Of a DNA stretch of 64,000 nucleotides, positions 20,096-30,998 are shown piece by piece. The stretch spans positions 372,001-436,000 of the forward strand of contig JAPMOS010000003.1 in assembly GCA_027972325.1 (NCBI GenBank), given 5' to 3'. The notes beneath the pieces are model-generated. The model did not search any database. It saw only the letters and a program-made list of their open reading frames with translations, and was not told the DNA's origin. The position numbers and the translations under genes were made by a program. The DNA is from Paratrimastix pyriformis (Eukaryota; Preaxostyla; Paratrimastigidae). Positions within the stretch are counted from its first letter, which is position 1. Every line of letters begins with the position of its first letter.

Positions 20096-22842
20096 TCAAA
20101 CAGCGGGGTCGACGGGGTCCTCGGAATTCAGGGGAAGGCGGTCGGATACTTCGGTGGTGGTCTGAACAGCGTTCTTTTTGCCGCGCTTGAGAATAGGCAC
20201 CAGCCCGGTGGCAACCAGGGAAAGGATGGCGCAGGCAAGCATAATAAACTAGGGGGAAAAAAAGAATGAAACTTGCCGGAACGAGAGGGTACAGACTTCC
20301 ATGTTGTGGGGCCAGATGGCGGAGACGCCCGAGGTGATGCCCAGGGAGACAAACTGGGCGGCCACGCAGAAGATGTTCATCCCACCCGCATAGAGGCCGG
20401 CCTGGAGGCGCACACGAGCAACAGGGAGGGCATGATGAGAGGCTGTTCCCCCGGGGGGTGGGATGCTGATACGGACATCGGATTCGCCGACGGACTCGCT
20501 GACGAGGGCGAAGGGGACCGAGTTGAACAGAGAGAAGTTGATGCCGATCAGGCAGAAGTAGATGAACACCTCCACCGTGGTCCTGCGCGGTCGACCGAGG
20601 GGGGGGGGGGGAGGGGGGAGAGGCCGGAGTGAGCCGCATGTGGGATGTTGGGACCGAGAGGGGTGGATGGACCGGAAAGGGGATACAGGAGGCCCAGTAA
20701 TGGACGCTGGGCGGGCAGGAAAGGTTCGGAGGGAAGGAGAGAGAGAGAGAGGGGGGGGGGGGGGTACGGACGAGGCGAAGAAGAGGCCCACGTAGGCGCC
20801 GGTCGCGATGAGCTGGGCGGCGAAGTAGGTGACCTTGAGGCCGATCAGGTTCATCAGCCAGGTGCTGATGGCCGAGAAGAGCGCAGTCACCAGCGACGAG
20901 GCCGCAATGGCCGCCGCCCCGACACGTTTCCCTGCGCCATGGCCAAGCCCGGGGTGGATGAGGGATGGGATGGGATGGGAAGGGACGGGGCGCCTGTGCC
21001 ACCTGTGCGGGGGCCGGGGGACGGGGCGCCTGTGCCACCTGTGCGGGGGCCGGGGGCCGGGGGCCGGGGGCCGGGGCCGGGGGCCGGGGGGCCGGGGGGG
21101 GGGGGGGGGGGGGGGGCGGACCCTGTTCGAAGGCGTCATCGCCCACGGCCGCGCCGAAGTAGCGCATGGAGGCCGGCTGGAACATGAACGGCACGAAGGA
21201 GGCCCCGCCTGGAGAGGAGAGAGATGGGGGATGAAGGCCAGAGGTGGGTCGCAGGGGCGGGGCGAAGGGTGGGTACGGGGAAAAGCGTGGCAGGTGAGGG
21301 GATGGTCGGCCATGAGGCGGACCGGGCATCATGGCGGGGAGCATGGCGGGCATCAGGGCCGCCGCGAAGGCCTTCAGGTCGGACTGAGGAACCAGCCCCC
21401 GGGTGGTCGTCCCGTGAGGCGAGGTTGGCGGGGGGAGGGAGGGAGGGAGGGAGGGAGGGAGGGGGAGGGAGGGAGGGAGGGAGGGAGGGAGGGAGGGAGG
21501 GAGGGAGGAGGGAGGGAGGGAGGAGGGAGGGGAGGGAGGGAGGGAGGGAGGGAGGGAGGGAGGGAGAGGGAGGGAGGGAGGTGGGTGCAGACTCGAACGC
21601 GGATGCGGCCTGGACGGGGCGGTGCGGTTGTAGAGGGCCCCCACGAAGGTGGTGGCGTTGGTGGTGAAGGGAAGTACGCCGCCCAGGAGAGGAAGAACAC
21701 GATGCAGGCGCGCAGCACCGGGCCGCGCATGGTCCGAAGGGCCCGGAAGATCCGCACGCACGGGTTGGGAATCTGCCGCAGCCAGACATTCAAGACATCG
21801 GTCGGACACACAGACAGGGACGCAAGATGGGGGTGGGGGGGGGTGGGTGGGGGGGGGATGGTAGGTCAAGTCGAGGCCACGGTGTGGCGGATGGGCAGAT
21901 GGGCGTGTGCGAGGCGAGTGAGCGGATGGGCGGGAAGCGCCGGGGGTTAGTAAGCGGGAAGCGCCGGGGGAATAATGACCTTGGTGCCGGGGGCGCGCTT
22001 GTACTGCTTCTCCTTGGCGAAGAACAGGGTCGGGATGACCGACAGGATGACCAGGATCACACCGATGATGAACGGGGTCGCGCTGGGGGAGCAAGCGGCG
22101 TCAGTCGAGCTGAACGGGGGGAGGGAGGCGCGCCGGACCTGGAGGTGACCAGGAAGACGACGAGGTTCGAGATCAGGTTGGCGGCGCCAATCATGAGCGA
22201 GATCATGTTGTTCCCGAACGACTCGCGCCCACCCGCAGAGAGGTCGCATACGATGGCACGGGAGGGGCCCATGACCACGTTGATGGCGATGTTCAGCACA
22301 ACCATGGCAAGAATGGCAATGGTGATGCCGGCGGGGTGGAAGTGCTCCCGATCGCCCAGCGCATGCGAGATATCATGCACGAAGTAGAAGAGCACGTATC
22401 CGGCCAGGACGATGGCCGTCCCGACGAGGATGAAGGGGCGGCGACGGCCAAAGCGGGACTGGCAGCCATCACTCCAGGCACCCAGGAAGGGCTGGAGGAG
22501 ACCGCACAGGGGACCAATCCACCACAGAAGAGGCGTCCAAGTCACAGGCACCTCGAGATCTGAAGAAACAGTGTTCGGAAAAGAGGGAAAGATTATTGGG
22601 TCAGACCGTTCGTAAGGAGGGGAGTGAACAAAGCAAAAACAAAACCAAAACTCAGCTGGACAGTCATATACGAAAAGCTCGCGCAAACAATCCGCCACCC
22701 TGCGGAGAATGAAAGAGGAGTAAAGTTGGGACTCGGACACCGACGCGTGAGAACAAAGAGTCAGACAAGGTGCCCTCTCTGTCGGCGCGGTGCCAGCGGA
22801 GAGAAGTTCTTGTGACTCCTCGGGAGTGGGGACGTCGGTCAT
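20096..22842 (-). CDS. SLC45/GPH-type sugar:proton symporter (MFS fold)
   Basis: Start MTDVPTPEESQELLSAG at 22842. The diagnostic block is in the second coding exon: VTWTPLLWWIGPLCGLLQPF, AWSDGCQSRFGRRRPFILVG, then VLAGYVLFYFVHDISHALGD and ILAMVVLNIAINVVMGPSRA. These are the SLC45/plant sucrose-transporter signatures, including the loop R-x-GRRRPFI between TM2 and TM3. Later exons give MRYFGAAVGDDAFEQ, FYFCLIGINFSLFNSVPFAL, AGGMNIFCVAAQFVSLGITS and AIWPHNMEV; the hydrophilic end LKRGKKNAVQTTTEV stops at 20096. Likely a plasma-membrane or vacuolar sucrose/glucose proton symporter. Introns are many and low in complexity, with (GGGA)n and several C-runs just after GTCCG donors (for example at 21121). 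Exact borders in the middle are not all fixed. Confidence 0.85.
21424..21588 (+). repeat. (GGGA)n microsatellite in a transporter intron
   Basis: About 40 GGGA units with a few GGA and GGGGA variants, within an intron of the sugar transporter gene. Confidence 0.92.
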
Positions 22843-22875
22843 TGAACTCTCTCGAAGAGGAAGAAAGCCCAGGGA

Positions 22876-23047
22876 TCAGAGGACCAGCCCCTTTTCAAGT
22901 TCCTTTTTGATTTCCGCATCCGAATTCGGGTCGTCCTCCGGAATTTTTCCCCACAAAAAAACTTGCGCGGACAAAATTGCAACTTGCAAACTGGCAGCAC
23001 TTCAAAAAGCATCTACCAAAGTCAGCAGTCAGAGATGCAATGAGCAT
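22876..23047 (-). CDS. Spliced 44-codon microgene or upstream ORF, function unknown
   Basis: ATG at 23047. Exon 1 (23047-22973) encodes MLIASLTADFGRCFLKCC and QFASCNF. A 37-nt intron 22972-22936 has the local donor GTCCGC and ends GGAG. Exon 2 (22935-22876) encodes DDPNSDAEIKKELEKGLVL and stop. Both exons are full codons and the join is in phase 0. The second exon looks like real protein, with a charged amphipathic helix. It ends 34 bp before the start codon of the sugar transporter on the same strand and starts 53 bp from the divergent EFR1-like start. It may be a tiny gene or an upstream ORF in the transporter's leader. No homolog is recognised. Confidence 0.4.
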
Positions 23048-23100
23048 GTGCGTTTGCGCCCGACTCACCGGTGAACGAGGACGGAGCAGTGCTGACTCCG

Positions 23101-23736
23101 ATGAGAGTCACCATTCTCTATGCATCCCTGACGGGAAACACAGCACGAACTTTCGGGATCGCATGCGGTGCACACCGTCGATTTGATTCCTGCCATCCGT
23201 TCGAAGGATGCATTTGCGACCATGTCTCGGAGTGTGAGTGCCTGGGCGTTGGCTCGTTGGTTTGGGGACTTTCCCCCATGCCAGGTGAGTCGATGAGTCG
23301 ACTGTTACGCGTAAGCCCGTCTTCGCCTTTGTCACTGCTGGTCGGATGATTGGAGCGACCATTGACGCGCTGGTTGAGCCGCTCGCAGTGAAGGGCGCCC
23401 TCCCAGTTGCCTCTATGGGATGCTATGCTCCTGAGAACTTTTTCCGCTTCTCCCGGCCAAGCCTCATCGTGATCTGTGGGGTTCAGAACCCTCCCCTGCA
23501 AGGGCAGCTCCAAGAACCAGCCCGCGCGTCTGGTTGCCAAGTTCCTGGGTCCCGTCCGCTGCGATCGGTCGAAGTGTGTGCGTTGCGGGCTGTGCGAAAA
23601 CGGATTCCCCGTCTTTGACTTCGCCAAGTGCGCCGGCTGCGCCCGTTGCGTGAATATGTGCCCACGTACGGCCCAGTCAGTCAGTCAGTCAGTCAGTCTC
23701 GTGTTAATGCAGCCTCGTAGGAGGCTAACTAGATAA
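23101..23736 (+). CDS. EFR1-like flavodoxin / 2[4Fe-4S] ferredoxin protein, possibly damaged
   Basis: The start MRVTILYASLTGNTA is a flavodoxin FMN-phosphate loop. Next come VHTVDLIPAI, KPVFAFVTAGRMIGATIDAL and SMGCYAPENFFRF, the flavodoxin core of EFR1-type proteins. The C-terminus has a two-cluster ferredoxin: CVRCGLCENGF, then FAKCAGCARCVNMCPR. The first cluster has Phe where the fourth Cys is expected. The reading frame changes by one base near 23172 without room for an intron, and the segment between FFRF and SSKNQPARLVAKFLG needs either a very short intron or another shift. The end runs into a CAGT repeat and a piece shared with 49.4 kb. Such proteins serve electron transfer in anaerobic prokaryotes and some anaerobic protists. 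This copy may be decaying, or the assembly may hold indels. Confidence 0.65.
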
Positions 23737-23775
23737 TCGCAATCGAGAAGAGTTCACAAAAGGTTTAACTCCCAT
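23677..23775 (+). repeat. CAGT tandem repeats plus a dispersed repeat shared with 49.4 kb
   Basis: CAGT units from about 23677 run into CAGTCTCGTGTTAATGCAGC. The same piece with one change is at about 49402, followed in both places by AAAGGTTTAACTCCC (23759 here, about 49427 there). This copy has about 40 extra bases between the two blocks. Confidence 0.6.
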
Positions 23776-24024
23776 TTCCCCCGTTACCCAACCCGTTTTC
23801 ACAAAAGATCATCTCATCCCCAGCCACTCCAGCGCTCGAGGCCCAGCGTCAGGCCCCGATGTAGTTCCGCTTGGGCGGTGCCGCCATCCTGGCAAAAAGC
23901 GAAGCAGGAAGAGAAGGAGACGGGAAGAGCGGCGACCTGAAACGCCCTCTCGCACCCACGCTTCAACGGCGAGACTCGGACAAACTACCGCTATGACCCT
24001 GTTCACGGCGTCAAGGGGCCGAAA

Positions 24025-24135
24025 TCACATCATGAGTCGGCGCGCCAGCTTGGCCACCCCGCGCAGGGGAAAGAAGGCCAGAAGGAGCACCACCAACACG
24101 CACAACAAAACAATAATCTTCATCATGAAGGACAT
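24025..24135 (-). CDS. Possible small tail-anchored membrane peptide
   Basis: A short frame, MSFMMKIIVLLCVLVVLLLA then FFPLRGVAKLARRLMM: one strong hydrophobic helix followed by a basic end. An upstream in-frame ATG at 24231 would make 68 residues. No homolog is recognised. The gap between the EFR1-like gene and XRCC4 otherwise shows nothing. Confidence 0.3.
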   Translation of the reverse strand: MSFMMKIIVLLCVLVVLLLAFFPLRGVAKLARRLMM

Positions 24136-24221
24136 ATTCAGGGCTCGAGGCAGCACCCCGTTGGATGTGAAATTGTTTGGTCCCTCCCCCTTCCTCCCAA
24201 AAACCTCAACCAAATCAGAAT

Positions 24222-25962
24222 GCATTTTCATGATTTGTCCAAGGGTGTTCCCTTCTCCTGAATCCCTCCCGAGTTTTTGAGCGGTTCAGCACGGTTCAAA
24301 ATTGTGACGCTATATCACCTTTCGGGTACTTTTCCCAACTTCCGTCAATCTTTTTGGGCGTTCGGACGGAGGGCCAAAAAACGAAACAGAAATCGTTCGC
24401 CAAGTTTCAGTTTGGCGACGACCGTTACTATATTTGGACCAAATTTAACGAGGATGCCACCGGGTTCCGAATTACTCTATGGAATGGTATGACCTCATGG
24501 CGGGCCGACTGTCTGTTTGGTCTCTCAATTTTGCCCCGAATCTTTTTTGGTTTAGACTCATCCATTCCTCCGGAATTGGACCATGCCGACTTTTTACGTG
24601 AAGCGCAAGATGGTTTCGAACAGCAGGATAACTCCGGGCATCATCTCTACCGGCTGACTCCACAAGCTGACGGAAGCATTCAGGTCACTCGAACCTCTCG
24701 ATTTGGCTGCCGGATTTGGCCTAACTCCTATTGCTGACTCCCCCCTCCCTCCCCTCCCCTCCCCTCCCCTCCCCTCCCCCCCCGCGCAGCTGACCTGGAC
24801 GCTGGTCATCCAGCAGAGCCCCAAGCTGGCCATCCCGATCGTCATCAACCTGGATCAGATGTCCACCCCGGAGACCCTGCGCTTCACCCGGAAGCGGGTC
24901 GACAACTTGGTCGACGCCCAGACCCAGCTTAAGGTCTGCCTGCGCCCCCCAGGGTGGGCCAGGGCCAGGGCCAGGGCCAGGGCCAGGGTCCCGTCGACTC
25001 ACCCCCCGGGGCGTGTCGACCCAGTTCGAGGTGAACGCCCTGAGGAGCGAGCGGCAGAAGTACGCGGCCCTGCTGGAGGATGCCACCCTGGTGGCCCAGC
25101 GTGCCGAGGCCGACCAGAAGACCCTCCTCGAGCAGCTCTACGGCAAGGCCTGCGCCCCCACAGCGCATTAGATCTTGATTGGCCCGTCCCTGTGCTCCTC
25201 TGCGCGGCACCGCTGACCTGACCCGCTCCATCCGCGACTGTGTGTGTGTGTGGGGTTTGGGGGGCGGCGGCGATGCGGCCGGATGGGCGGGGCGGGGGCC
25301 GCGCAGTTCGTGGTGGTGCTCAACGCCAAGAAGCAGAAGGCGACCCTGCTCAAGGCCGAGGTCGAGGAACTCCGCCGCGAGCGTCTGCCTCCCTCCCTCC
25401 TCCTCCCCCCCCCCCCCCCCGGCTCCTTCCGCTTGGATCCCCCGGCTCCCTCCGCCTGCTGCCGCGGCCACTCAGCCCGCCCTCCCCGGCCCGCCTCTCC
25501 CGCCCAGTGGCTGCCGCCAAGCGGCCCTCGTCTCCCGACCGTGTGGCCCACCGGGGCGAACGCCACCCTCGGTCGCACTCCCCCCTGGCCGTGGCCACGG
25601 CCCCGTCCCGGGGCGGCGAGGACGAGGGCGAGGGGGGGGATGGAGACGAGAGCCCCGAGGACACCGACCCCGGCCACAGCACCCGCAGGCGGAGGCGCAG
25701 GCGCACGGGCGATGCCGAGGCCACCAGCGACGAGGACGGGGAGGCCGACCCGGCCGCCGCCGAGCGCAAGCCCAAAGGGGGCGAGGGCGAGGGCGAGGGC
25801 GAGGGCGAGGAGGAGGGCCCCGCGGGCAAGCCCCCCGGGGGCGGGGTGGCCCCCGCCGAGATGGCGCCCCCCCTGACCTCCCGCCGGCTGAAGGTCGCCG
25901 AACTTCCAAAGAAACCCGGTCTGCAGTGGGTGGAAGAAGGGTGCCTGTTTTTCCGTCGCTGA
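24222..25962 (+). CDS. XRCC4: XRCC4-like DNA repair scaffold
   Basis: Homolog of the non-homologous end-joining factor that holds DNA ligase IV. The head domain includes FAKFQFGDDRYYIWTKF, FRITLWNGMTSWRADC and HADFLREAQDGFEQQ, then LTWTLVIQQSPKLAIPIV. The coiled-coil stem follows: NLVDAQTQL, FEVNALRSERQKYAALLEDA, EADQKTLLEQLYGK and FVVVLNAKKQKATLLKAEVE; the last block is the XRCC4 signature before the ligase-binding stretch. The tail is acidic and basic in turn (EDEGEGGDGDESPEDTD, RRRRRRRTG) and ends GLQWVEEGCLFFRR, with stop at 25962. Donors include GTCTGC (about 24932 and 25381) and a GC donor (GCCTGC) at 25148, acceptor 25306. The first exon is not settled; an ATG at 24222 is one option. 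Confidence 0.82.
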
Positions 25963-26150
25963 TTATTTTTTTTTAACGCATCCCATAATTTTTCCTGTCC
26001 GTCGCTCCCACATATACCCGATCATCCCATTATCGCTCTGGGTTCTGTCCCATAATCATTCGGAGGGACCCTCCAAAGACCCTTTATCAGGGCGCGCCCC
26101 GCTATGTTGTCCAATAGGGTGGATGTGAGGTTGGCAGCCGTGCTGCCTCC

Positions 26151-28091
26151 TTGCTCGGGGAGTGTACGATGGCTGGCCTGCGGTGTCCGGCTAAGCAGCT
26201 GTTCAAGCTGGCTGCAAAATGCCACCGCTCGCCGTGTCCGGCATCAGTCCTCCTCGACCTCACCCGGGTGGCATCCCGTGGGCGCCACTGGAATGGGCCC
26301 ACTTGGAACTTTGGAGCGAGGTGTTGCCCGAGACCGAATCTGCGCAAGGCGTGGATGCCAAGGCGTAGAAAGGTCGAGAGTGGGAATCAGAAGGAACAGT
26401 GGGGTGGTCTTCGGGGTCCCCCCCAGCCCCTGCGGCTCTGGGATGACAACCCAGAGGCCCCAACCAGGAGAGGGTTGGCGGGTGGAGGGGATCCGAGGGC
26501 CCGGTTTTTTATTTTGCGATCGAATTCCCTGTGCTTGTGTCCGACCGGCGTCAGTGGGAGTCATCATCCTTTCTTTCTCTTCTTCCAGCCACGGCCACGG
26601 CCGCCGCAGCTGCCGCCGGGGCCAACGGCACAGCCGGCACCAGCGGATCCTCTCTGCTGACGGCCCCCTCGGGCACCGACTTCCCCACCTTCGGTCCGGC
26701 CCGCCTTCGCTGCGCCATGACCATGATGACCCTTTTCTTCTCTCTCGCCCCCGCGCAGCCCTGGAAGGGGACGACCGGTCCTTTGCGCCCATCCGGTCCG
26801 TCCCTTTCCGTCGCCTGGCTCCCATCGCCGCCGCTCATCCGCCTCTCCCCGGGCGTGCAGACGGCCCCGGCTGGCGGCTCCGGCCCAGCTGCCCCCCGCG
26901 ATGCGGCCCAGCCCCACCCTCTCGCTGCACCCAAGCACCACCTCCGTCGGCCAGGGTCAGCTGACTCTGCCCAGCCCCCCGGCCGCCGGCGGTGCCCCGG
27001 CCGCCGCCATCCCGCGTGCCGAGGGCGAGAAGCCCCCAGGGGAGAAGGAGACCCTGCCCCGGGCCCCATCCAAGGCCGTCCGTCCGCCCCCCTTGCTGCC
27101 GCTGCCCCTGGGCTGATGGGCTCTTGCGCACCGCCTCTCCGGCCCTCGGCTTCCATTGGCTTCCCCCCTTCGACCCTCGATCGGTGCTCGTCGCGCCTCG
27201 CTGCTCACCTCTCCTCTTCTTCGTCTGCGTCCTTCCCGTCACGCGGCCCCTCGCCCCTCGGACCTGCTGCCGATGTCGGCACCCACCCAGTCGCCCGGGG
27301 CCGTCCTGCAGCCGCCCGAACTGACGCCGCCTCCGCCCCCGCCCAACAACGCGCCCCCGGCCCACCCGCGCCAGTCGGCCCTCCGCCACTCGGCCGCCGC
27401 CCCGTCCGCCCAGCCGGCGCCCTCCGAGGGGCCGCCCCGCACCCCGGCGCCCTCATCCCAACAGCTGGGGCTCTCGTCCTCCATCCGGGGCCCCTCCGTC
27501 GCCGTCCCCGTCACCCCCACTCCAGCCCCCGCCCCCGCCCCCGGGGCCCCGCCTCCTGCCCCACGGGTCGTCCAGGCTTCAGCCGCGGTGGCGCGGCCCC
27601 CGATGGCGCACCCGCCCCTGGGCCAGGGGCCGCCCTCGTCCGACTCGCAGCAGAGCCGCCAGAGCGGGGCAATCCTGGTCCCGGCAAGGTCCGCCTGGCC
27701 CGGCCCGGCTCTTGGGATGGGCACAGGCACCCACGCCACCGCATCTCCGCACAACTTACGCGCACCACACGCCATCCCCGCACGCCCTCCACCCAGCGAG
27801 AGCATCCCGGCGGCCTCCTCGAACCAGCCCGAGGGCCCCGCCAAGCCGGCCCTGCGGCGGGTCTGCTGCCCCTGCCCCCACAGCCCCCCCTCCCCTCCCC
27901 CTCCCCCTCCCCCCCTCTCCCCCCCCCCCCCCCTCCCCCCCAAGGATGCCCTTCTCTGACCCACCGGTTGCCGTTGTTTCATCTCCGTGCAGCCGCCCCC
28001 CATCCGGCGGAGCGCGCCCCACTCGCACTCGCAGCAGTCGGCCGGGTCGCTGCTGAGCGAGCTCGACCGCAGCGAGAGCAAACAGCAGTAG
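26151..28091 (+). CDS. Proline/alanine-rich disordered coding region, function unknown
   Basis: On the + strand many stretches read as a low-complexity Pro/Ala/Ser protein: [70 protein letters not shown] and, in the last exon, [16 protein letters not shown] then [17 protein letters not shown] with TAG at 28091. C-runs at 27905-27940 lie between apparent exons, as in real introns here. The start and exon chain are not resolved. It could be one gene running head-on towards PSMA2. No domain is recognised. Confidence 0.4.
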
Positions 28092-28288
28092 CCCCCAACC
28101 CCCCATCCCACCCCCGAGGCGAGTTTCGCAACAACGTGCGGGCGGCGGTGGCGGACATGAAGGACATGAAGGGTATTTTCGTGTCCCGAACGGGTGGCGG
28201 TGGGATCGTGTCTGGGAAAGTTCATCAACAAGAGGAGGGGAAGGGGGAGGGGAGGGGAAGGGAAGAGGAGATGGGTGGCGCAGGGGGC

Positions 28289-29271
28289 TCAGATGTCGCC
28301 CTCCTGGAGGTAGTCCTGGATCTCGTCGGGGGTCAGGTTGCGGAAGACCCGGTCCTCGCGCTGCCAAAAGGCAAAGGCGATGAGCATCAGTCGCTAGACC
28401 CCGGGCTCGACAGACAATGACGCCCACCTCGATGTTGCTCTTGGTCATCTCCCCATCGAAGACCTCCTTCAGGGTCAGGATGGCGATGTGGATGGCATCT
28501 TCGATATCCATGTCGGGGTTGAAGCTACGCGGCAGGGGGGGCGGGTGGGCGGGCGGGGTGAAAGAGCCTTCCCAACGGGGGTGAGCAGACCGCTTCTCGA
28601 GGAAGGTCTTGCAGTTCACCATCCCCTTCCCAATGGCGGCGGCCTTCCAGCGCCAGTAGCTCCCCGAGGGATCCACCTGGAAAAGCTGTGGCTCCCCCGC
28701 TGGGTCAAAGCCGGCAACAAGGAGGGAGACACCAAACGGGCGAACACCACTAGAGAAGTGGAAGGAGAAAAATCGAAATCCCGGAAGTCGGAACGAGGAC
28801 CAACCCGGATTGGGTGAATTCCTGCATCACGCTGGCGAGATACCTTGCCTGTTGTCCGGTGGGCATGGGTTCCTAGATCCAAGGGGATACAGACGAAGAG
28901 GTGTATTTTGGTGCAGACCCCAAAAGTCGTCCCGTAAACTTCGGCCTCCTTCCGACCTTTCCTCACAAGAACACGAGCATCGGGACCGACACCCGAGTAT
29001 ACGCATCCGATGTTATCGGAGAGCAACTGAACCTTTTGGATACTGGTTTCGTCCACCAGAATGCTGGGCATTTTCTTTTCGGTGACCAGCACAACCCCAT
29101 TGCGAGCTAACCACCAACAATGGAAGGTGAAACGAAAGGGGATTGCAACAAACCCTTGATTCCGAGGCTAGTACCACCTGATCCGACGGCTGCAAGAGCG
29201 TGTTCGATCTGAACCAGCTTGCCCGTGGGCGAGAAGGTGGTCAAAGAGAATGAGTATTCGTGTTCGGCCAT
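28289..29271 (-). CDS. PSMA2: 20S proteasome subunit alpha type-2
   Basis: Alpha-ring subunit of the 20S proteasome. Start [20 protein letters not shown], with the alpha-subunit N-terminal motif [14 protein letters not shown]. Exon 1 ends GTSLGIKA and continues [50 protein letters not shown] joined to [65 protein letters not shown] and MTKSNIEVG. It ends [15 protein letters not shown] at 28289. Donors are GTTTGT, GTCTGC and GTTGGT. Full length for the family (about 235 residues). It is divergent from GNB1L, with 123 bp between the start codons. Confidence 0.95.
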
Positions 29272-29394
29272 ATCTAAGTTATGCGGAGAACAGCACGAAT
29301 TTGAAAATGACAAAAACAGAAAGCGAAAAACAGAAAAAGAGCATGAACGATTGAAAGGAAGCGCGAAGAAGAAGACCTGAAGAACACCTGGGGG

Positions 29395-30998
29395 ATGCAG
29401 CCTGAATGTGTTCTCCGCGGGCACGTCACTGCAGTCAACGCACTGCTCTTCCGAGAAGACCGCCAGTTATTTTCAGGGTTCGCGCATTTGTTTTTGGCAG
29501 GCCACGTGATTCCCAAACAAAGATAGATCACTTGATGGAGAGATTCGTGCGTGGGATCTCCCCACCCAGAGGACCGTGTTTCAAAACCCGGCTCCTCCTC
29601 CAGAACACACAATTCCAGGAGTTGCAGGAACTTCGCACGGGATTTTAAGTTTGGGGAAAATCAGCCCCACGGAAATCTGGGGGTCCGAAGTTCCTGTTTT
29701 CGGTGCCGCCGATCACCACCTGGATATAGGCAGACCCGCGATGGTACCGTTTCGATCTATTCCCCAAACGAGGTTGGGTTGGGAACACCCGTGGCGACAT
29801 TCCACACGGGTGCCCTCTCCTTCTGTCAGTGCGCCGCCCTGGGTCAGTCAGTCAGTCGCCTTGCTCGCACCCACTTTGACACTCGGGGCCACCCACAGAA
29901 TCTCGCGGGCTGATCGCAGGGCCGGCAGCCGATATTTCCAATGTCTATCTGCTATCTGCGGCCATCTCCTCCCCGGCGCTGACTCCCCCCCTCACCTCCC
30001 CTCCTCAGATCACGCTGTGGGACCTTCGGGCCCTCCGGTCAGCCGACCCCTCGGCAGCACCGCAGCCCATGTCGACCATCGCCCCCAGCCCTGCCCACCC
30101 CCCCGCAGGTCCAGCCCTCCCCGCCCGTTGTCTCCCGGGCCACGTGTTTGCTTCCGGTTCCGCTCATCTCCGCTCATCTCCTCTCATCTCAGGGACCTGC
30201 ATGGCCCTGTGCCTGGCCCAGCGGGACGGCCGGCCGCTGCTCATCGCAGGCTACGAGGACGCCTCCGTCCGGGTGTACGACCTCGAGGCCCAGCAGTGGT
30301 GGGACCGGCTGGCCCTGGTCTGCGGCCCCGACTCCGAGGAGCGCCAGCCTGGTCAGTACCCCATGGCCCATGGCAGGATGGCCCATGGCAGGCGACCGCT
30401 GATGATTCCGCTCGGCCCCCCCCCCCCCCCCCCCCCCCCCGCCCCCCCCGCCCCTGTAGTGCTCTCGGTGCAGTGCGACCCGGCCAGCCGGAGGAGGCGC
30501 ATCGTCGCGTCGACCGCGGCCCAGGACCTGGCCCTGGTCACCTTCGACGTGCCCGCCAAGGTCTGCCTGCCCGCCCCCCGGGGTTCTGTCCACTCACCCG
30601 GCGGGGGGGCGCGGTTAGGAGCTGGGCCTGTCCATGTCGGTCAAGTGCCCCAACACGGCGGGCCTGGTCCGCATCCGCGGGGACTCGCTGCTGTGCGTCA
30701 CCGGGTGCTGGGATGGCCGGTCCGCATGCAGCCCCCACCCACCCACCCACCCCACAGGCAATGTCGCCTTGGTGTCCTCGGCACTGGGTCCAAAACGATG
30801 TCCCTTCTGTCCCATCCTTCTTCTTGCTCCGGCAGGGTCCGCGTGCATCAGACGAAGAATCTCAACCCGCTGGCGGTGCTCCACGGCCACACGAAGACCG
30901 TCACCTCGCTGGCCTTCCACGACGACTCGGCCGGGGGCAGGTTCGCCTCGGGGTCGGAGGACACCCGGATCGCCCTGTGGAAGCTCTACCCCCAATGA
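29395..30998 (+). CDS. GNB1L: WD40 protein GNB1L / ASTRA-associated protein 1
   Basis: Seven-blade WD40 propeller of the GNB1L/Asa1 family, a partner of the TTT complex in PIKK (ATM, ATR, mTOR) assembly in other eukaryotes. Start [23 protein letters not shown] joined across an intron (GTTCGC donor) to [15 protein letters not shown], then GISHGILSL-like and [13 protein letters not shown] blades. The middle holds [20 protein letters not shown] with [17 protein letters not shown] and [18 protein letters not shown]. The end has [36 protein letters not shown] and [18 protein letters not shown], with stop at 30998. The AGYEDASV and final [15 protein letters not shown] blades are the family marks. 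Later donors are GTCTGC and GTCCGC. Confidence 0.9.
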
